From: an uncultured Lachnospiraceae bacterium
GTDB taxonomy: Bacteria; Bacillota; Clostridia; Lachnospirales; Lachnospiraceae
Length of the DNA stretch: 53,124 nucleotides
Direction of reading: 5' to 3'
NCBI GenBank assembly: GCA_946491665.1
Contig: CAMLYL010000014.1
Location: 1-53,124, forward strand
Shown: positions 41,521 to 50,639 of the stretch, one piece after another
Numbering within the stretch: position 1 is the stretch's first letter
Layout of the letters: each line of letters begins with the position of its first letter
The notes under the pieces: generated by a model
The model's input: the letters and a program-made list of their open reading frames with translations, nothing else
The model's database searches: none
Told to the model about the DNA's origin: nothing
Program-made: the position numbers and the translations under genes

Positions 41521-42975
41521 ATGGCATCAGAGACACAGACAGAAAAAAGGGATGGAGCACAGACGCAGATGAGGAGCAGAAGACAACAGCATAAGCGCCA
41601 GAAACGCCAGCAGAAGCTTGTTATTGCAGCGGTGGTTCTTGTCCTGCTTGGGATTATTTATCTGGCGGGAGCGCTGTATTTCAGGAATCATTTTCTCCCT
41701 CATACTGTAATTAACGGAGTTGCCTGCGGCGGGAGAAGTGTGGAGCAGAGTACAGCACAGTTTGAGAAAACGGCTGCCGATTATACTCTGGCATTGAAAG
41801 AAAGAGATGATAAGGAAGAAGTGATTTCCGGTTCTGATATTGATCTGGAAGTTCATCTGGGAGACAGTCTGGAGCAGCTTCTGGACAGTCAGAATGGATT
41901 TACCTGGATTGCCCACATTTTCGGGCGTGCGGAGGATACCGTAGAAACAGCGGTTACTTATGATTCTTCAAAGCTTCAGCAGGTGCTGGCAGAAATGGAC
42001 TGTATGGACAGTGAACAGATTTATGATTCACAGAATGCCTCTCTATCCGAATACCAGGAGGGAGCCGGATATGAGCTGACAGATGAAGTTTACGGTACAA
42101 GGATCAATGAAGAGGTCTTTTATGACCGGCTGGATCAGGCAATTACAGAGTTTGCCAGTGAGCTTGATCTGTCGGAGAGCGGATGTTATGTGGATCCCGT
42201 GTATACAGCAGATTCCGAAGAAGCGCAGAATATGCTGGAGACGGCAAACCGTTATGTCAATACTACAATCACCTGGCAGTTCGGGGAGAACGAGGAAGTG
42301 CTGGACGGTTCTGTAATCAGCCAGTGGATCCAGGTTGGTGATGACTGCTCCGTGACACTGGACAGCGAAAAGGAGGCAGAATACATATCTGATCTGGCCA
42401 GTAAATATGATACCAAGTGGAAGTCACGTACCCTGGTGACTCATTCGGGGGAGACAGTGACAGTCCCGGCGGGAGGAAATTATGGCTGGAGAATGAACCA
42501 GGATGAAACAATTGCAGCGCTGAACGGCTACCTGGAGAATGGCGAGAACTATACCGGAGAGGTGGTTTATTATCAGAGAGCGGCACAATACGACGATCCC
42601 GACTATGGAGATACGTATGTGGAAGTCAGTATTTCGGATCAGCATTTCTGGTATTACCAGAACGGCACAGTCGTGCTGGAATCTGATTTCGTTTCCGGAG
42701 ATCCCACCAAAGGACATGATACGCCAAAGGGGGCTTACCAGCTTGCCTACAAAGCCAGGGATCAGGTGCTGGAAGGCGAGGGATACAGTTCCCCGGTAGA
42801 TTACTGGATGCCGTTCGTAGACGGCGTAGGCTTTCATGACGCTTCCTGGAGAGACCGGTTCGGTGGGAATATTTACCAGGGGGATGGTTCCCATGGATGT
42901 CTGAATCTTCCCAGCAGCGTGGCGAAGCAGCTGTATGATATGATTGAGGCCGGGACGGCGATTCTGGTTTACTAA
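41521..42975 (+). CDS. L,D-transpeptidase (YkuD) with peptidoglycan-binding-like domain
   Basis: Membrane-anchored cell-wall enzyme that makes 3-3 peptidoglycan crosslinks or attaches proteins. Lys/Arg-rich cytoplasmic N-terminus, one transmembrane helix (about 33-53), an extracellular region of two repeats of the type called PG_binding_4 (about 65-350) and a C-terminal YkuD domain (about 355-484) with the catalytic GSHGCLNLPSS and upstream VGFHDASWRDRFGG. 484 aa from ATG 41521; an upstream in-frame GTG at 41368 overlaps the promoter -10 and is rejected. Such enzymes confer beta-lactam-tolerant crosslinking; not tested here. Confidence 0.92.
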   Translation: MASETQTEKRDGAQTQMRSRRQQHKRQKRQQKLVIAAVVLVLLGIIYLAGALYFRNHFLPHTVINGVACGGRSVEQSTAQFEKTAADYTLALKERDDKEEVISGSDIDLEVHLGDSLEQLLDSQNGFTWIAHIFGRAEDTVETAVTYDSSKLQQVLAEMDCMDSEQIYDSQNASLSEYQEGAGYELTDEVYGTRINEEVFYDRLDQAITEFASELDLSESGCYVDPVYTADSEEAQNMLETANRYVNTTITWQFGENEEVLDGSVISQWIQVGDDCSVTLDSEKEAEYISDLASKYDTKWKSRTLVTHSGETVTVPAGGNYGWRMNQDETIAALNGYLENGENYTGEVVYYQRAAQYDDPDYGDTYVEVSISDQHFWYYQNGTVVLESDFVSGDPTKGHDTPKGAYQLAYKARDQVLEGEGYSSPVDYWMPFVDGVGFHDASWRDRFGGNIYQGDGSHGCLNLPSSVAKQLYDMIEAGTAILVY

Positions 42976-43003
42976 TAATGTAACTTAATATTTTGAAAAG
43001 TCA

Positions 43004-43040
43004 AAGAGGACTATCGCATTTATAATGCGCTGGTCCTTTT
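43004..43040 (+). terminator. Intrinsic terminator after L,D-transpeptidase gene
   Basis: AGGAC (43007-43011) pairs with GTCCT (43033-43037), an inner GCAT/ATGC helix stacks between, and TTTT follows. Moderate support. Confidence 0.5.
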
Positions 43041-43063
43041 GTGTTATGAAAAGGAGGATTACT

Positions 43064-45640
43064 GTGGCAGCATTTGACAGGATTTTATCCGGTATTCCGG
43101 AGATGGATAAAACATTTGATCATATACGTCTGGGGGACAATGTGGTATGGCAGGTATCACAGCTGAGTGATTTTACATATTTCGTGGATCCCTTTGTGAA
43201 GCAGGCGATCGCAGATAACCGGAATCTGATCTACATCCGCTTTGCTTCCCACGAGCCTCTGGTGGAGCCCCAGGAAGGCGTGAAGATTTATCATGTGGAA
43301 CTGACCCACCGCTTTGAAACCTTTTCTGTGACGATTCACAATATCATTGAGTCTGAGGGAAGGGATGCTTTTTATGTGTTTGACTGTTTGTCCGAGCTGC
43401 AGAGCGCCTGGGCAACAGACCTGATGATGGGAAATTTTTTCAAGGTGACCTGCCCGTTTCTGTTTCAGCTGGATACCGTGGCGTATTTCCCTGTCATAAG
43501 AGGCAGACATTCGAACCAGGCCATTGCGAAAATCCGCGAGACAACCCAGCTTCTGATCGATGTATATGGCGATGATGATATTCTGTATGTGCATCCGCTG
43601 AAAGTCTGGAACCGTTATACGCCCATGATGTTTCTGCCTTATATATATCAGCCCCAGAAAGGAGATTTTCATGTTCTGACGGATGGAATGGAGATCAGCC
43701 GTTACTACAGTATGTTGAACCGGATGCAGGATGTGGAAGATGAGATGGAAGCTGACAGCTGGGACAGATTTTTCCGACAGGCGAAGATCCAGAACAGGGA
43801 AAGCGCTCTGTCGGAAGAATCAAAGCAGTTTATGTGCAAGGTAATGATGACCCGGGACCAGAAACTGAGGGAACTGGTCAGCCGCTATTTCCGTCCGGAG
43901 GATTATTTTGCTGTCCGTGACCGGATGGTAGGAACGGGAATGATTGGAGGAAAATCCTGCGGGATGCTTCTGGCGCGGAAAATTGTGGAGCACGAAATGC
44001 CGGAATACAGACAATATATGGAACCCCATGATTCCTTTTTTATCGGATCGGATGTTTTTTATACTTTTCTGGTGGAAAACGACTGCTGGGATCTGCGGAT
44101 CCGGCAGAGGACGCCGGAGGGGTATTTCTCTGTGGCAGAAGAGTTCCAGCAGGCGATTCTTAAAGGTCATTTTCCGGAGGATATCCGGGAGAAATTCCGG
44201 AAGTTACTGGATTACTTTGGCCGCAGCCCGATTATTGTGCGCTCCAGCAGTATTCTGGAAGACGGTTTCGGTAATGCCTTTGCCGGGAAGTATGAGTCTG
44301 TGTTCTGCGTCAACGCGGGCGCCCAGGAGGAACGGCTGGAAAGGTTTGAAGAGGCAGTGAAACAGGTCTATGTCAGCACGCTGGATAAATCAGCCCTGGA
44401 ATACCGTTACCAGAGAAACCTCCATAACCGGGACGAACAGATGGCTCTTCTGGTGCAGCGTGTTTCCGGATCTTATTTCGGTCCTTATTATATGCCCTGT
44501 GCGGCAGGCGTTGGTTTCTCCTACAGTATGTACCGTTTTATGAGAGACATGGATCCTGCGGCGGGAATGCTGCGCCTGGTGGCCGGGCTGGGAACGAAGG
44601 CAGTTGACCGTACCCAGGGAGATTATCCCCGGCTGATCGCGCTGGACCGGCCGATGGCGTATGCCCGTCCCAGTGTGGCGGAGCGGCACCGGTATTCCCA
44701 GAGAAAGATGGATATGCTGGATACGGAGAAAAACGAACTGGTGGAACATGCCATGGAGGATGTGCTGGATCTGCTTCCGATGAAATGCAGGAAAAATCTG
44801 CTGGAGCATGACACAGAGGCGGAGCTGATGCTCCGGCAGCGGGGAGATTACAGGAATGTATATTTTATTTCCTGCCAGGGGCTGGCCCGCAATGCAGTTT
44901 TCACAGGGATGATGCAGAAGATGCTGAAAACACTGCAGCGTGTTTATGGCTCTCCGGTGGATATTGAATATACCATAAATCTGGGAGAGGAAGGCGATTT
45001 TGTTGTAAATCTGCTTCAGTGCCGTCCTCTTCAGACCTGTGAGGATGAAGAGAAGGTTGATATCCCGCAGATCCCGGAAGAAAATGCGGTAATCCATATC
45101 CGGGACTGCTGTATGGGACGGTCCAGGTCAGTGAAAATTTCCGCTGTTGTGAAAGTGGATGCCTTTGAATATTACAGCTATCCTTATGTGGAAAAGCCCA
45201 GCGTGGCGAGGGCTGTCGGGAAGCTGAATGCTTATTTTAAACAGAAAAAGATGTCAGTGGTTCTGATTGTTCCCGGAAGAATCGGGACGTCGTCGCCGGA
45301 ACTTGGCGTTCCTGCAGCGTTCGCGGATATCAGCGGGGTGGAAGCAATTTTTGAGGTTGCTTACAGCGAGGTCGGCTATATGCCGGAGCTGTCCTTTGGA
45401 AGCCACATGTTCCAGGATCTGGTGGAGGCGGATATTCTGTACGGCGCTGTTCTGGAGGACAAAAAGCGGCTGGCTTACCAGCCGGAACTGCTGGACGCGT
45501 CCCCGAATCAGTTTTTAAATATCTGCCCGGAATATGAAGAACTGGAAAAAATGATTCATGTAACTGTTTTTGATGAAATTTCCGCAGAATTGTATTATGA
45601 TATGGAAAAGGAAGAAGCATTGTTTGCTTTGGGAAAATAA
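43064..45640 (+). CDS. PEP/pyruvate-binding-domain protein (PEP synthase-like N-terminal domain)
   Basis: Large cytoplasmic protein, 858 aa from GTG 43064 (GGAGG 6 nt upstream; the frame opens earlier in the terminator). A N-terminal part (1-250) of unknown type begins with a KTFDHIRLGDNVVWQ motif; it resembles a RecA/KaiC-like fold, tentatively. The centre holds a PPDK/PEP-synthase N-terminal ATP-grasp domain with GGKSCGMLLARK (about 290), IIVRSSSILEDGFG, FAGKYES and VDIEYTIN/QCRPLQT. The phosphohistidine swivelling domain and PEP-utilising barrel of real PEP synthases are absent; the last about 200 residues are unassigned. So it may bind PEP or ATP and phosphorylate something else. No operon partner is obvious. 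Confidence 0.8.
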   Translation: MAAFDRILSGIPEMDKTFDHIRLGDNVVWQVSQLSDFTYFVDPFVKQAIADNRNLIYIRFASHEPLVEPQEGVKIYHVELTHRFETFSVTIHNIIESEGRDAFYVFDCLSELQSAWATDLMMGNFFKVTCPFLFQLDTVAYFPVIRGRHSNQAIAKIRETTQLLIDVYGDDDILYVHPLKVWNRYTPMMFLPYIYQPQKGDFHVLTDGMEISRYYSMLNRMQDVEDEMEADSWDRFFRQAKIQNRESALSEESKQFMCKVMMTRDQKLRELVSRYFRPEDYFAVRDRMVGTGMIGGKSCGMLLARKIVEHEMPEYRQYMEPHDSFFIGSDVFYTFLVENDCWDLRIRQRTPEGYFSVAEEFQQAILKGHFPEDIREKFRKLLDYFGRSPIIVRSSSILEDGFGNAFAGKYESVFCVNAGAQEERLERFEEAVKQVYVSTLDKSALEYRYQRNLHNRDEQMALLVQRVSGSYFGPYYMPCAAGVGFSYSMYRFMRDMDPAAGMLRLVAGLGTKAVDRTQGDYPRLIALDRPMAYARPSVAERHRYSQRKMDMLDTEKNELVEHAMEDVLDLLPMKCRKNLLEHDTEAELMLRQRGDYRNVYFISCQGLARNAVFTGMMQKMLKTLQRVYGSPVDIEYTINLGEEGDFVVNLLQCRPLQTCEDEEKVDIPQIPEENAVIHIRDCCMGRSRSVKISAVVKVDAFEYYSYPYVEKPSVARAVGKLNAYFKQKKMSVVLIVPGRIGTSSPELGVPAAFADISGVEAIFEVAYSEVGYMPELSFGSHMFQDLVEADILYGAVLEDKKRLAYQPELLDASPNQFLNICPEYEELEKMIHVTVFDEISAELYYDMEKEEALFALGK

Positions 45641-45735
45641 AATATCTGCGGAAATCCGGAAGAATAGACAGCAGAAAGACTGTGTGTCAATAAGGCAGGA
45701 AAATATTTCGGCAGACTGAAAAAGCAGGAGAGAGA

Positions 45736-47919
45736 ATGAGTAAAGTATTAGTAATCGCGGAAAAGCCCTCTGTGGGAAGGGACATTGCAAGGGTGCTCCA
45801 GTGCCCGAAGAAACTGGACGGAGCCCTGGAGGGCGGAAAATATATTGTTACCTGGGGACTGGGACATCTGGTTACCCTGTGTGATCCGGAGCATTATGAC
45901 AAAAAGTATAAGGAATGGAAGATGGAGGATCTCCCTATGCTTCCGGAGCATATGGATATCGATGTGATCCGGCAGACTTCAAAGCAGTACCAGGCGGTAA
46001 AAAAGCAGATTCACCGGCAGGATGTGACTCAGATTGTCATTGCCACAGATGCAGGCAGAGAGGGAGAACTGGTGGCCCGCTGGATTCTGAAAAAGGCGGG
46101 GAGCCGGAAGCCATGTAAAAGATTGTGGATTTCCTCTGTAACAGATAAGGCGATCCGGGAAGGGTTTGCACATCTGAAGGATGCAAAAAATTATGAGCCC
46201 CTTTATCATGCGGCGGTCTGCCGGGCGGAGGCGGACTGGCTGGTGGGACTGAACGCCACCAGAGCCCTGACCTGTAAATATAATGCCCAGCTTTCCTGCG
46301 GCCGTGTGCAGACGCCCACGCTGGCCATGATTGCAGCCCGGGAACAGGAAATCCGGAAGTTTGTGCCGAAGCCTTACTATGGTCTGGCGGTGACTGCCGG
46401 GGGAATCACATTTACCTGGCGGGATGAGAAAAGTGGAAGTTACCGGACCTTCAGCAAAGAGCGCATCCAGGAGATCCAGAAAATAATTTCCGGAAAGAAG
46501 CTCGCAATTACAAAGGCGGATGCGAAACGGAAGAAAAAGCAGGCGCCTCTGCTGTATGATCTGACTGAGCTTCAGAGAGAGGTCAATCAGAAATTCGGAT
46601 TTTCCGCAAAGGAGACCTTAAATATCATGCAGCGCCTTTATGAGAATCATAAAGTGCTGACTTATCCCCGGACAGACTCCCGTTATCTGACGACTGATGT
46701 GGTGGGAACGATCCGGGAGAGGCTGCAGGCGGTCAATTCCGGCGCTTACCGGGATTTTGTGGTGCCTTTGCTTCGTCAGAAAATCCAGGGAAAACCGTCC
46801 TTTGTCAATGACAGTAAGGTCAACGACCATCACGCAATCATTCCCACGGAGCAGGCTCCCTCTTATATTCATATGAGCAATGAGGAGCGGAAGATCTATG
46901 ATCTTGTTGTGCGCCGTTTTCTTGCCGTGCTCTATCCGGCTTATGAATATGAGGAGACAACGCTGACAGGGGAGATTTCCGGAGAGAAGTTTTTTGCCCG
47001 GGGAAACCGTGATCTGACTCCCGGCTGGAAAGCAGTTTATGAAAACCGGACAGAGGACGAGGAAGAAGAGGAGTTAAAGAAACAGAATCTTCCGGAAGTA
47101 AAGCAGGGACAGGAGTTCCCGGTTTCCAATGTCCGTATGACAGAGGGAAAAACAAAGCCTCCTGCGCGGTTCACGGAAGGAACTCTTCTGTCCGCCATGG
47201 AAAACCCTGTAAAATACATGGAGAGCCATGACAGGCAGATGGCAAAGACGCTGGGAGAAACCGGTGGTCTGGGAACTGTGGCCACCAGGGCGGATATTAT
47301 CGACAAGCTGTTTTCCTCCTTCCTGCTGGAGAAGAAGGGGGAAGAGATTTACACTACAGCCAAGGCCCGTCAGCTTCTGGAACTGGTGCCGCAGGATCTG
47401 AAGAAACCGGAGCTTACCGCTGTGTGGGAGATGAAGCTTTCCCAGATCGCGAAGGGACAGCTCTCAGACCGGAAATTCATGGGAGATATCCGGGAATACG
47501 CCACGGAACTGGTGGATGAAATCAAAAAAGGAGAGGGAACTTTCCGGCATGATAACCTGACAAACAAAATCTGTCCCCAGTGCGGAAAGCGGCTGCTGGC
47601 GGTAAATGGCAAAAACAGCCGGATGCTGGTCTGCCAGGACCGGAACTGCGGTTACCGGCAGACTGTTGCGAAGATGACAAACGCCCGCTGCCCGGTCTGC
47701 CATAAGCGGATGGAACTGATCGGAAAAGGGGAGGATGCCTCCTTTGTATGTTCCTGCGGACATAAGGAGCGTCTCAGCAAGTTCCAGGAGCGCCGGAAGA
47801 AAGAAGGCGCCGGAGTGTCAAAACGCGATGTGCAGAACTATATGAAAAAGCAGCAGAAGGAAGCGGAGGTTCCGATCAATAATGCTTTCGCGGATGCACT
47901 GAAAAATATTAAGCTGTAG
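45736..47919 (+). CDS. topB: DNA topoisomerase III
   Basis: Type IA topoisomerase that relaxes or decatenates DNA by single-strand passage. TOPRIM at the N-terminus (VIAEKPSVGRDIARVL, TDAGREGELVARW), the active-site tyrosine in VLTYPRTDSRYL (about 308), and SCGRVQTPTLAMI. The C-terminal region has zinc-ribbon-like CPQCGKRLL/CQDRNCGY and CPVCHKRM/CSCGH, then a basic tail. 727 aa, full length. AGGAGAG precedes ATG 45736. Its last 11 bp overlap the convergent gene at 47909. Confidence 0.95.
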   Translation: MSKVLVIAEKPSVGRDIARVLQCPKKLDGALEGGKYIVTWGLGHLVTLCDPEHYDKKYKEWKMEDLPMLPEHMDIDVIRQTSKQYQAVKKQIHRQDVTQIVIATDAGREGELVARWILKKAGSRKPCKRLWISSVTDKAIREGFAHLKDAKNYEPLYHAAVCRAEADWLVGLNATRALTCKYNAQLSCGRVQTPTLAMIAAREQEIRKFVPKPYYGLAVTAGGITFTWRDEKSGSYRTFSKERIQEIQKIISGKKLAITKADAKRKKKQAPLLYDLTELQREVNQKFGFSAKETLNIMQRLYENHKVLTYPRTDSRYLTTDVVGTIRERLQAVNSGAYRDFVVPLLRQKIQGKPSFVNDSKVNDHHAIIPTEQAPSYIHMSNEERKIYDLVVRRFLAVLYPAYEYEETTLTGEISGEKFFARGNRDLTPGWKAVYENRTEDEEEEELKKQNLPEVKQGQEFPVSNVRMTEGKTKPPARFTEGTLLSAMENPVKYMESHDRQMAKTLGETGGLGTVATRADIIDKLFSSFLLEKKGEEIYTTAKARQLLELVPQDLKKPELTAVWEMKLSQIAKGQLSDRKFMGDIREYATELVDEIKKGEGTFRHDNLTNKICPQCGKRLLAVNGKNSRMLVCQDRNCGYRQTVAKMTNARCPVCHKRMELIGKGEDASFVCSCGHKERLSKFQERRKKEGAGVSKRDVQNYMKKQQKEAEVPINNAFADALKNIKL

Positions 47920-48745
47920 GAATACTGGAAAAATCCATGGTAATCAGATCTTCCGGATGGTCTTCGATCAGATGGTTTTCCCGGTACAGATCCGGAAGCA
48001 TGGCAGCCAGACGGTAATATTCCTGTGGAGAGTGTCTGGACAGGCCTTTTACCCGGTTGAAGTCCACATCGAAATCTGTACGGACAGCTTTTTTATTAAC
48101 GATCATCCATCCCAGCCAGAAACGGGTGCGCAGTTCAATGCCGCCTTCTACCTCTCTGGCAAAGTGAATAAAGGTTGTCCGGGGAATGTCCCAGTCGGGC
48201 GGACCACTGTGGGCACAGATGGCAGTGACTGGCTGGCTGTGAAAACGTTCCATATCAAAACCGAAGCTTTCCGGGGAACGGAAAGAAATGCGAAGCGGTG
48301 AAGTACCTTCACCTACATTTTCCAGAACAAAATCTGAAGTATTCCAGTTCCTTTCCCGCCAGCTCAGTGAGGAATCCAGCCGGCGTTTCTGATGAGCCGG
48401 GGAAACACGGGCCAGATAATGGTCATTGGGATCCCAGATTTTATAGCGGAGACTTTCAAGACCATGCCATGCAAACCACCATTCTATCATCTCCAGTGTA
48501 ACGCCGGGCATTCGTGTCAGAGAAGCGATATATCCGCTTCCATCCGGCATCTGGCAGTATCCCACCTCCCGGGGCAGATAACCCGGATTCAGCAGATCAT
48601 TTCTGTCATTGATGTGGAGAGCAAGAGCCGGATCCATAGGTTCTTTCATCTGTTCCAGAATGTCAGAGGGAACTTCAGGATATGGCATATCAAAGTATTT
48701 TGCATAAGATTTTTTCTTTTCCTGTTCAGTTAATATTCTTTTCAT
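47909..48745 (-). CDS. PhlG-like (DAPG hydrolase family) protein
   Basis: 278 aa from ATG 48745 (GGGAGG 7 nt upstream); the frame extends to 48787 but without an RBS. The hallmark WWFAWHGLESLRYKIWDPNDHY (a 22-residue region near 105-127, key residues WHGLE and DP..H) matches the 2,4-diacetylphloroglucinol hydrolase family, zinc-dependent C-C bond hydrolases; ICAHSGPPDWDIPRTTFIH and ELRTRFWLGW lie later. Clostridial members are not known to act on phloroglucinols, so substrate is uncertain. Convergent with topB. Confidence 0.75.
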   Translation of the reverse strand: MKRILTEQEKKKSYAKYFDMPYPEVPSDILEQMKEPMDPALALHINDRNDLLNPGYLPREVGYCQMPDGSGYIASLTRMPGVTLEMIEWWFAWHGLESLRYKIWDPNDHYLARVSPAHQKRRLDSSLSWRERNWNTSDFVLENVGEGTSPLRISFRSPESFGFDMERFHSQPVTAICAHSGPPDWDIPRTTFIHFAREVEGGIELRTRFWLGWMIVNKKAVRTDFDVDFNRVKGLSRHSPQEYYRLAAMLPDLYRENHLIEDHPEDLITMDFSSIPTA

Positions 48746-48812
48746 CAGATTGCCTCCCGGTTTATGTATTATAAATAGTATAATCATTTGGAAGAAAAAG
48801 TGGAAGAGATTT

Positions 48813-48890
48813 TTATCAGATGTGGGAAGACTCCCATCTGATAAACGCTCCGCTTAGGATGCGCAGGGATTCGGTAAGGAAGATGTCAGC
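48813..48890. repeat. Dispersed hairpin repeat, short copy
   Basis: Starts with a hairpin: TTATCAGAT (48813-48821), GGGA/TCCC inner pairs and ATCTGATAA (48836-48844). It continues with ACGCTCCGC and, from 48862, CGCAGGGATTCGG then TAAGGAAGA and TGTCAGC. The 19-nt block at 48835-48853 and the 22-nt block at 48862-48883 recur identically at 52971-52989 and 53048-53069. Noncoding; looks like an internally deleted copy of the longer element at 52893. Confidence 0.8.
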
Positions 48891-48982
48891 AATAAAAGCA
48901 TAATTAACAGGTAATACACATCTATATGAAAAGTCTTACGCATTCCTCAGATAAACTTAAATGCAGGTAAGGAGTGCAGAAG

Positions 48983-49873
48983 ATGAAAAAAGGATTGCCA
49001 ATCGTTTTTGTATGCCTGATCCTGTCTGGTTCAGTCGCATGCGGCACAAGAGAGACAGGCGTATTAGATACGGAGGCACAGACAGAATTGCCGCCGGAAA
49101 AAAGCCGGACGGCGGACGCAGCGGAAGATATCGATTATGTGGACCGTATAAAACCCGTTCATATAGAGATGCCGGTACAGCGATCACCAGAGGAAGTCCT
49201 TATGAAATTGCAGGAACTGGGACGAACGGATTCTGTGATTGCTGAAATATTTGAAAAGAATTATCTGTATCCGGAAAATATGCTGGAGGCGCTGGCAAAT
49301 AATCCGGAGATGGCCGGTTTTGTGGCAGGGTATCCGGAGGAAGAAGGGAAGTATGAGGCTGTTCTGACCGATTCTGAGAAAGAACAGGAATACCCTTTGT
49401 TTCTTCAGTGGGATCCCCGGTGGGGATATCAGCAGTATGGAGAAAACAGCTGTATCGGACTGGTGGGATGCGGCCCCACCTGTCTTTCCATGGCGGCATA
49501 TTATCTGACTGGGGACGAGAGCCTTACACCGGACTGTATTGCGGAATTCAGCATGGAAAATGATTATTATGTGGAAGGTGTCGGCACCTCCTGGAATCTC
49601 ATGTATGATTTTCCGGGAATGGTTGAACTGAGTGTTGAAGAGATCGTCACTGACGAATATGAGATGAAAGCGGCTCTGGATTCCGGAAATATTCTGATCT
49701 GTGCCATGCGGCCGGGGGATTTTACGGCAGGAGGACATTTCATCGTGATCTATGGGTATGAAGATGACGGATTTAAAGTAAATGATCCCAACTGTGTTGC
49801 CAGAAGCAGAAGGATATGGTCTTTTGCTGAACTGGAGAGTCAGATTAAAATGATCTGGTCTCTGGGAAAATAA
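48983..49873 (+). CDS. C39-like cysteine peptidase lipoprotein
   Basis: Exported papain-like peptidase of the C39_2 type, 296 aa from ATG 48983 (AAGGAG 8 nt upstream; GTG 48974 overlaps that RBS). N-terminal signal with a lipobox-like SVAC (Cys20), weakly conforming. An acidic linker and helical region (50-125) precede the catalytic domain: GCGPTCLSMAAYYLTGD (Cys163 likely nucleophile), AGGHFIVIYGY (His) and VNDPN (Asp/Asn). Related proteins process peptides or peptidoglycan-associated proteins at the cell surface; the target is unknown. It is separated from the hairpin repeat by about 90 bp of AT-rich sequence. Confidence 0.83.
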   Translation: MKKGLPIVFVCLILSGSVACGTRETGVLDTEAQTELPPEKSRTADAAEDIDYVDRIKPVHIEMPVQRSPEEVLMKLQELGRTDSVIAEIFEKNYLYPENMLEALANNPEMAGFVAGYPEEEGKYEAVLTDSEKEQEYPLFLQWDPRWGYQQYGENSCIGLVGCGPTCLSMAAYYLTGDESLTPDCIAEFSMENDYYVEGVGTSWNLMYDFPGMVELSVEEIVTDEYEMKAALDSGNILICAMRPGDFTAGGHFIVIYGYEDDGFKVNDPNCVARSRRIWSFAELESQIKMIWSLGK

Positions 49874-49952
49874 GAAATCCGTATCCAGATGAAAAAGGGT
49901 TTACGATCCGCGGAAAAAAGGGTATGATTTCTGTAAAGGAGGCGCTGATCAG

Positions 49953-50504
49953 ATGAATCACAGTTACCTTATTGTTGTAGATATGCAGAATGATTTTATT
50001 ACAGGAACTCTGGGAACCCCGGAAGCACAGAAAATCCTGGGGGAAGTTGTGAGAAAGGTGGAAAATTTCCCCGGACAGGTGATTTTCACCCAGGATACTC
50101 ATGGGGCGGATTATCTGTCTACCCAGGAAGGGAAAATGCTCCCCGCAGAGCATTGTATTCTGGGAACGGACGGATGGGAGCTGGCAGCTCCGCTGGAAAA
50201 GATCCGGCAGGAGCGGGAGCTTTCTGTTTACCGGAAAGGTACGTTCGCGTCTCTGGATCTGGGCCGGGATTTGTACGAAGAGAACCGGAAAAATCCCATA
50301 GACAGCATAGAGCTGATCGGGCTGTGTACAGATATCTGCGTGGTGTCAAACGCGTTGGTTTTGAAGGGGTTTCTGCCGGAGGTGCCGGTTTTTGTGGATG
50401 CCGGATGCTGTGCCGGAGTTACTCCGGAGAGCCATGAGGCTGCCCTTCAGACAATGAAGAACTGTCAGATCATCGTCCGCTCCGGGGATGGAGACAGGGG
50501 ATAA
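49953..50504 (+). CDS. Isochorismatase-family cysteine hydrolase (nicotinamidase-like)
   Basis: 183 aa cytoplasmic hydrolase with the Asp-Lys-Cys triad: Asp10 (VVDMQNDF), Lys95 (YRKGTFAS) and Cys129 (LCTDICVVSNAL). A PncA-like TQDTHGADY segment and CxxG region are present; the metal site of true nicotinamidases (D-x-H) may be represented by DTHGADY. Nicotinamide to nicotinate is a reasonable guess, but the family also includes other amidases. RBS AAGGAGG; ends at a strong terminator. Confidence 0.85.
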   Translation: MNHSYLIVVDMQNDFITGTLGTPEAQKILGEVVRKVENFPGQVIFTQDTHGADYLSTQEGKMLPAEHCILGTDGWELAAPLEKIRQERELSVYRKGTFASLDLGRDLYEENRKNPIDSIELIGLCTDICVVSNALVLKGFLPEVPVFVDAGCCAGVTPESHEAALQTMKNCQIIVRSGDGDRG

Positions 50505-50560
50505 ATGAAAAAGGACAGGATTTTACTATTAACTTCAGGGTAAATACTTCACAACTAATC

Positions 50561-50590
50561 GGGACTTCTGCGGAAGTCCTGTTTTTTTTA
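50561..50590 (+). terminator. Strong intrinsic terminator
   Basis: GGACTTC (50562-50568), loop TGCG, GAAGTCC (50573-50579), then TG and T8 (50582-50589). Ends the cysteine-hydrolase transcript. Confidence 0.88.
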
Positions 50591-50639
50591 TAATAGAAAC
50601 AGAAAAATTTACTGTTTACACGGAAAGGAAATGTCAGTT

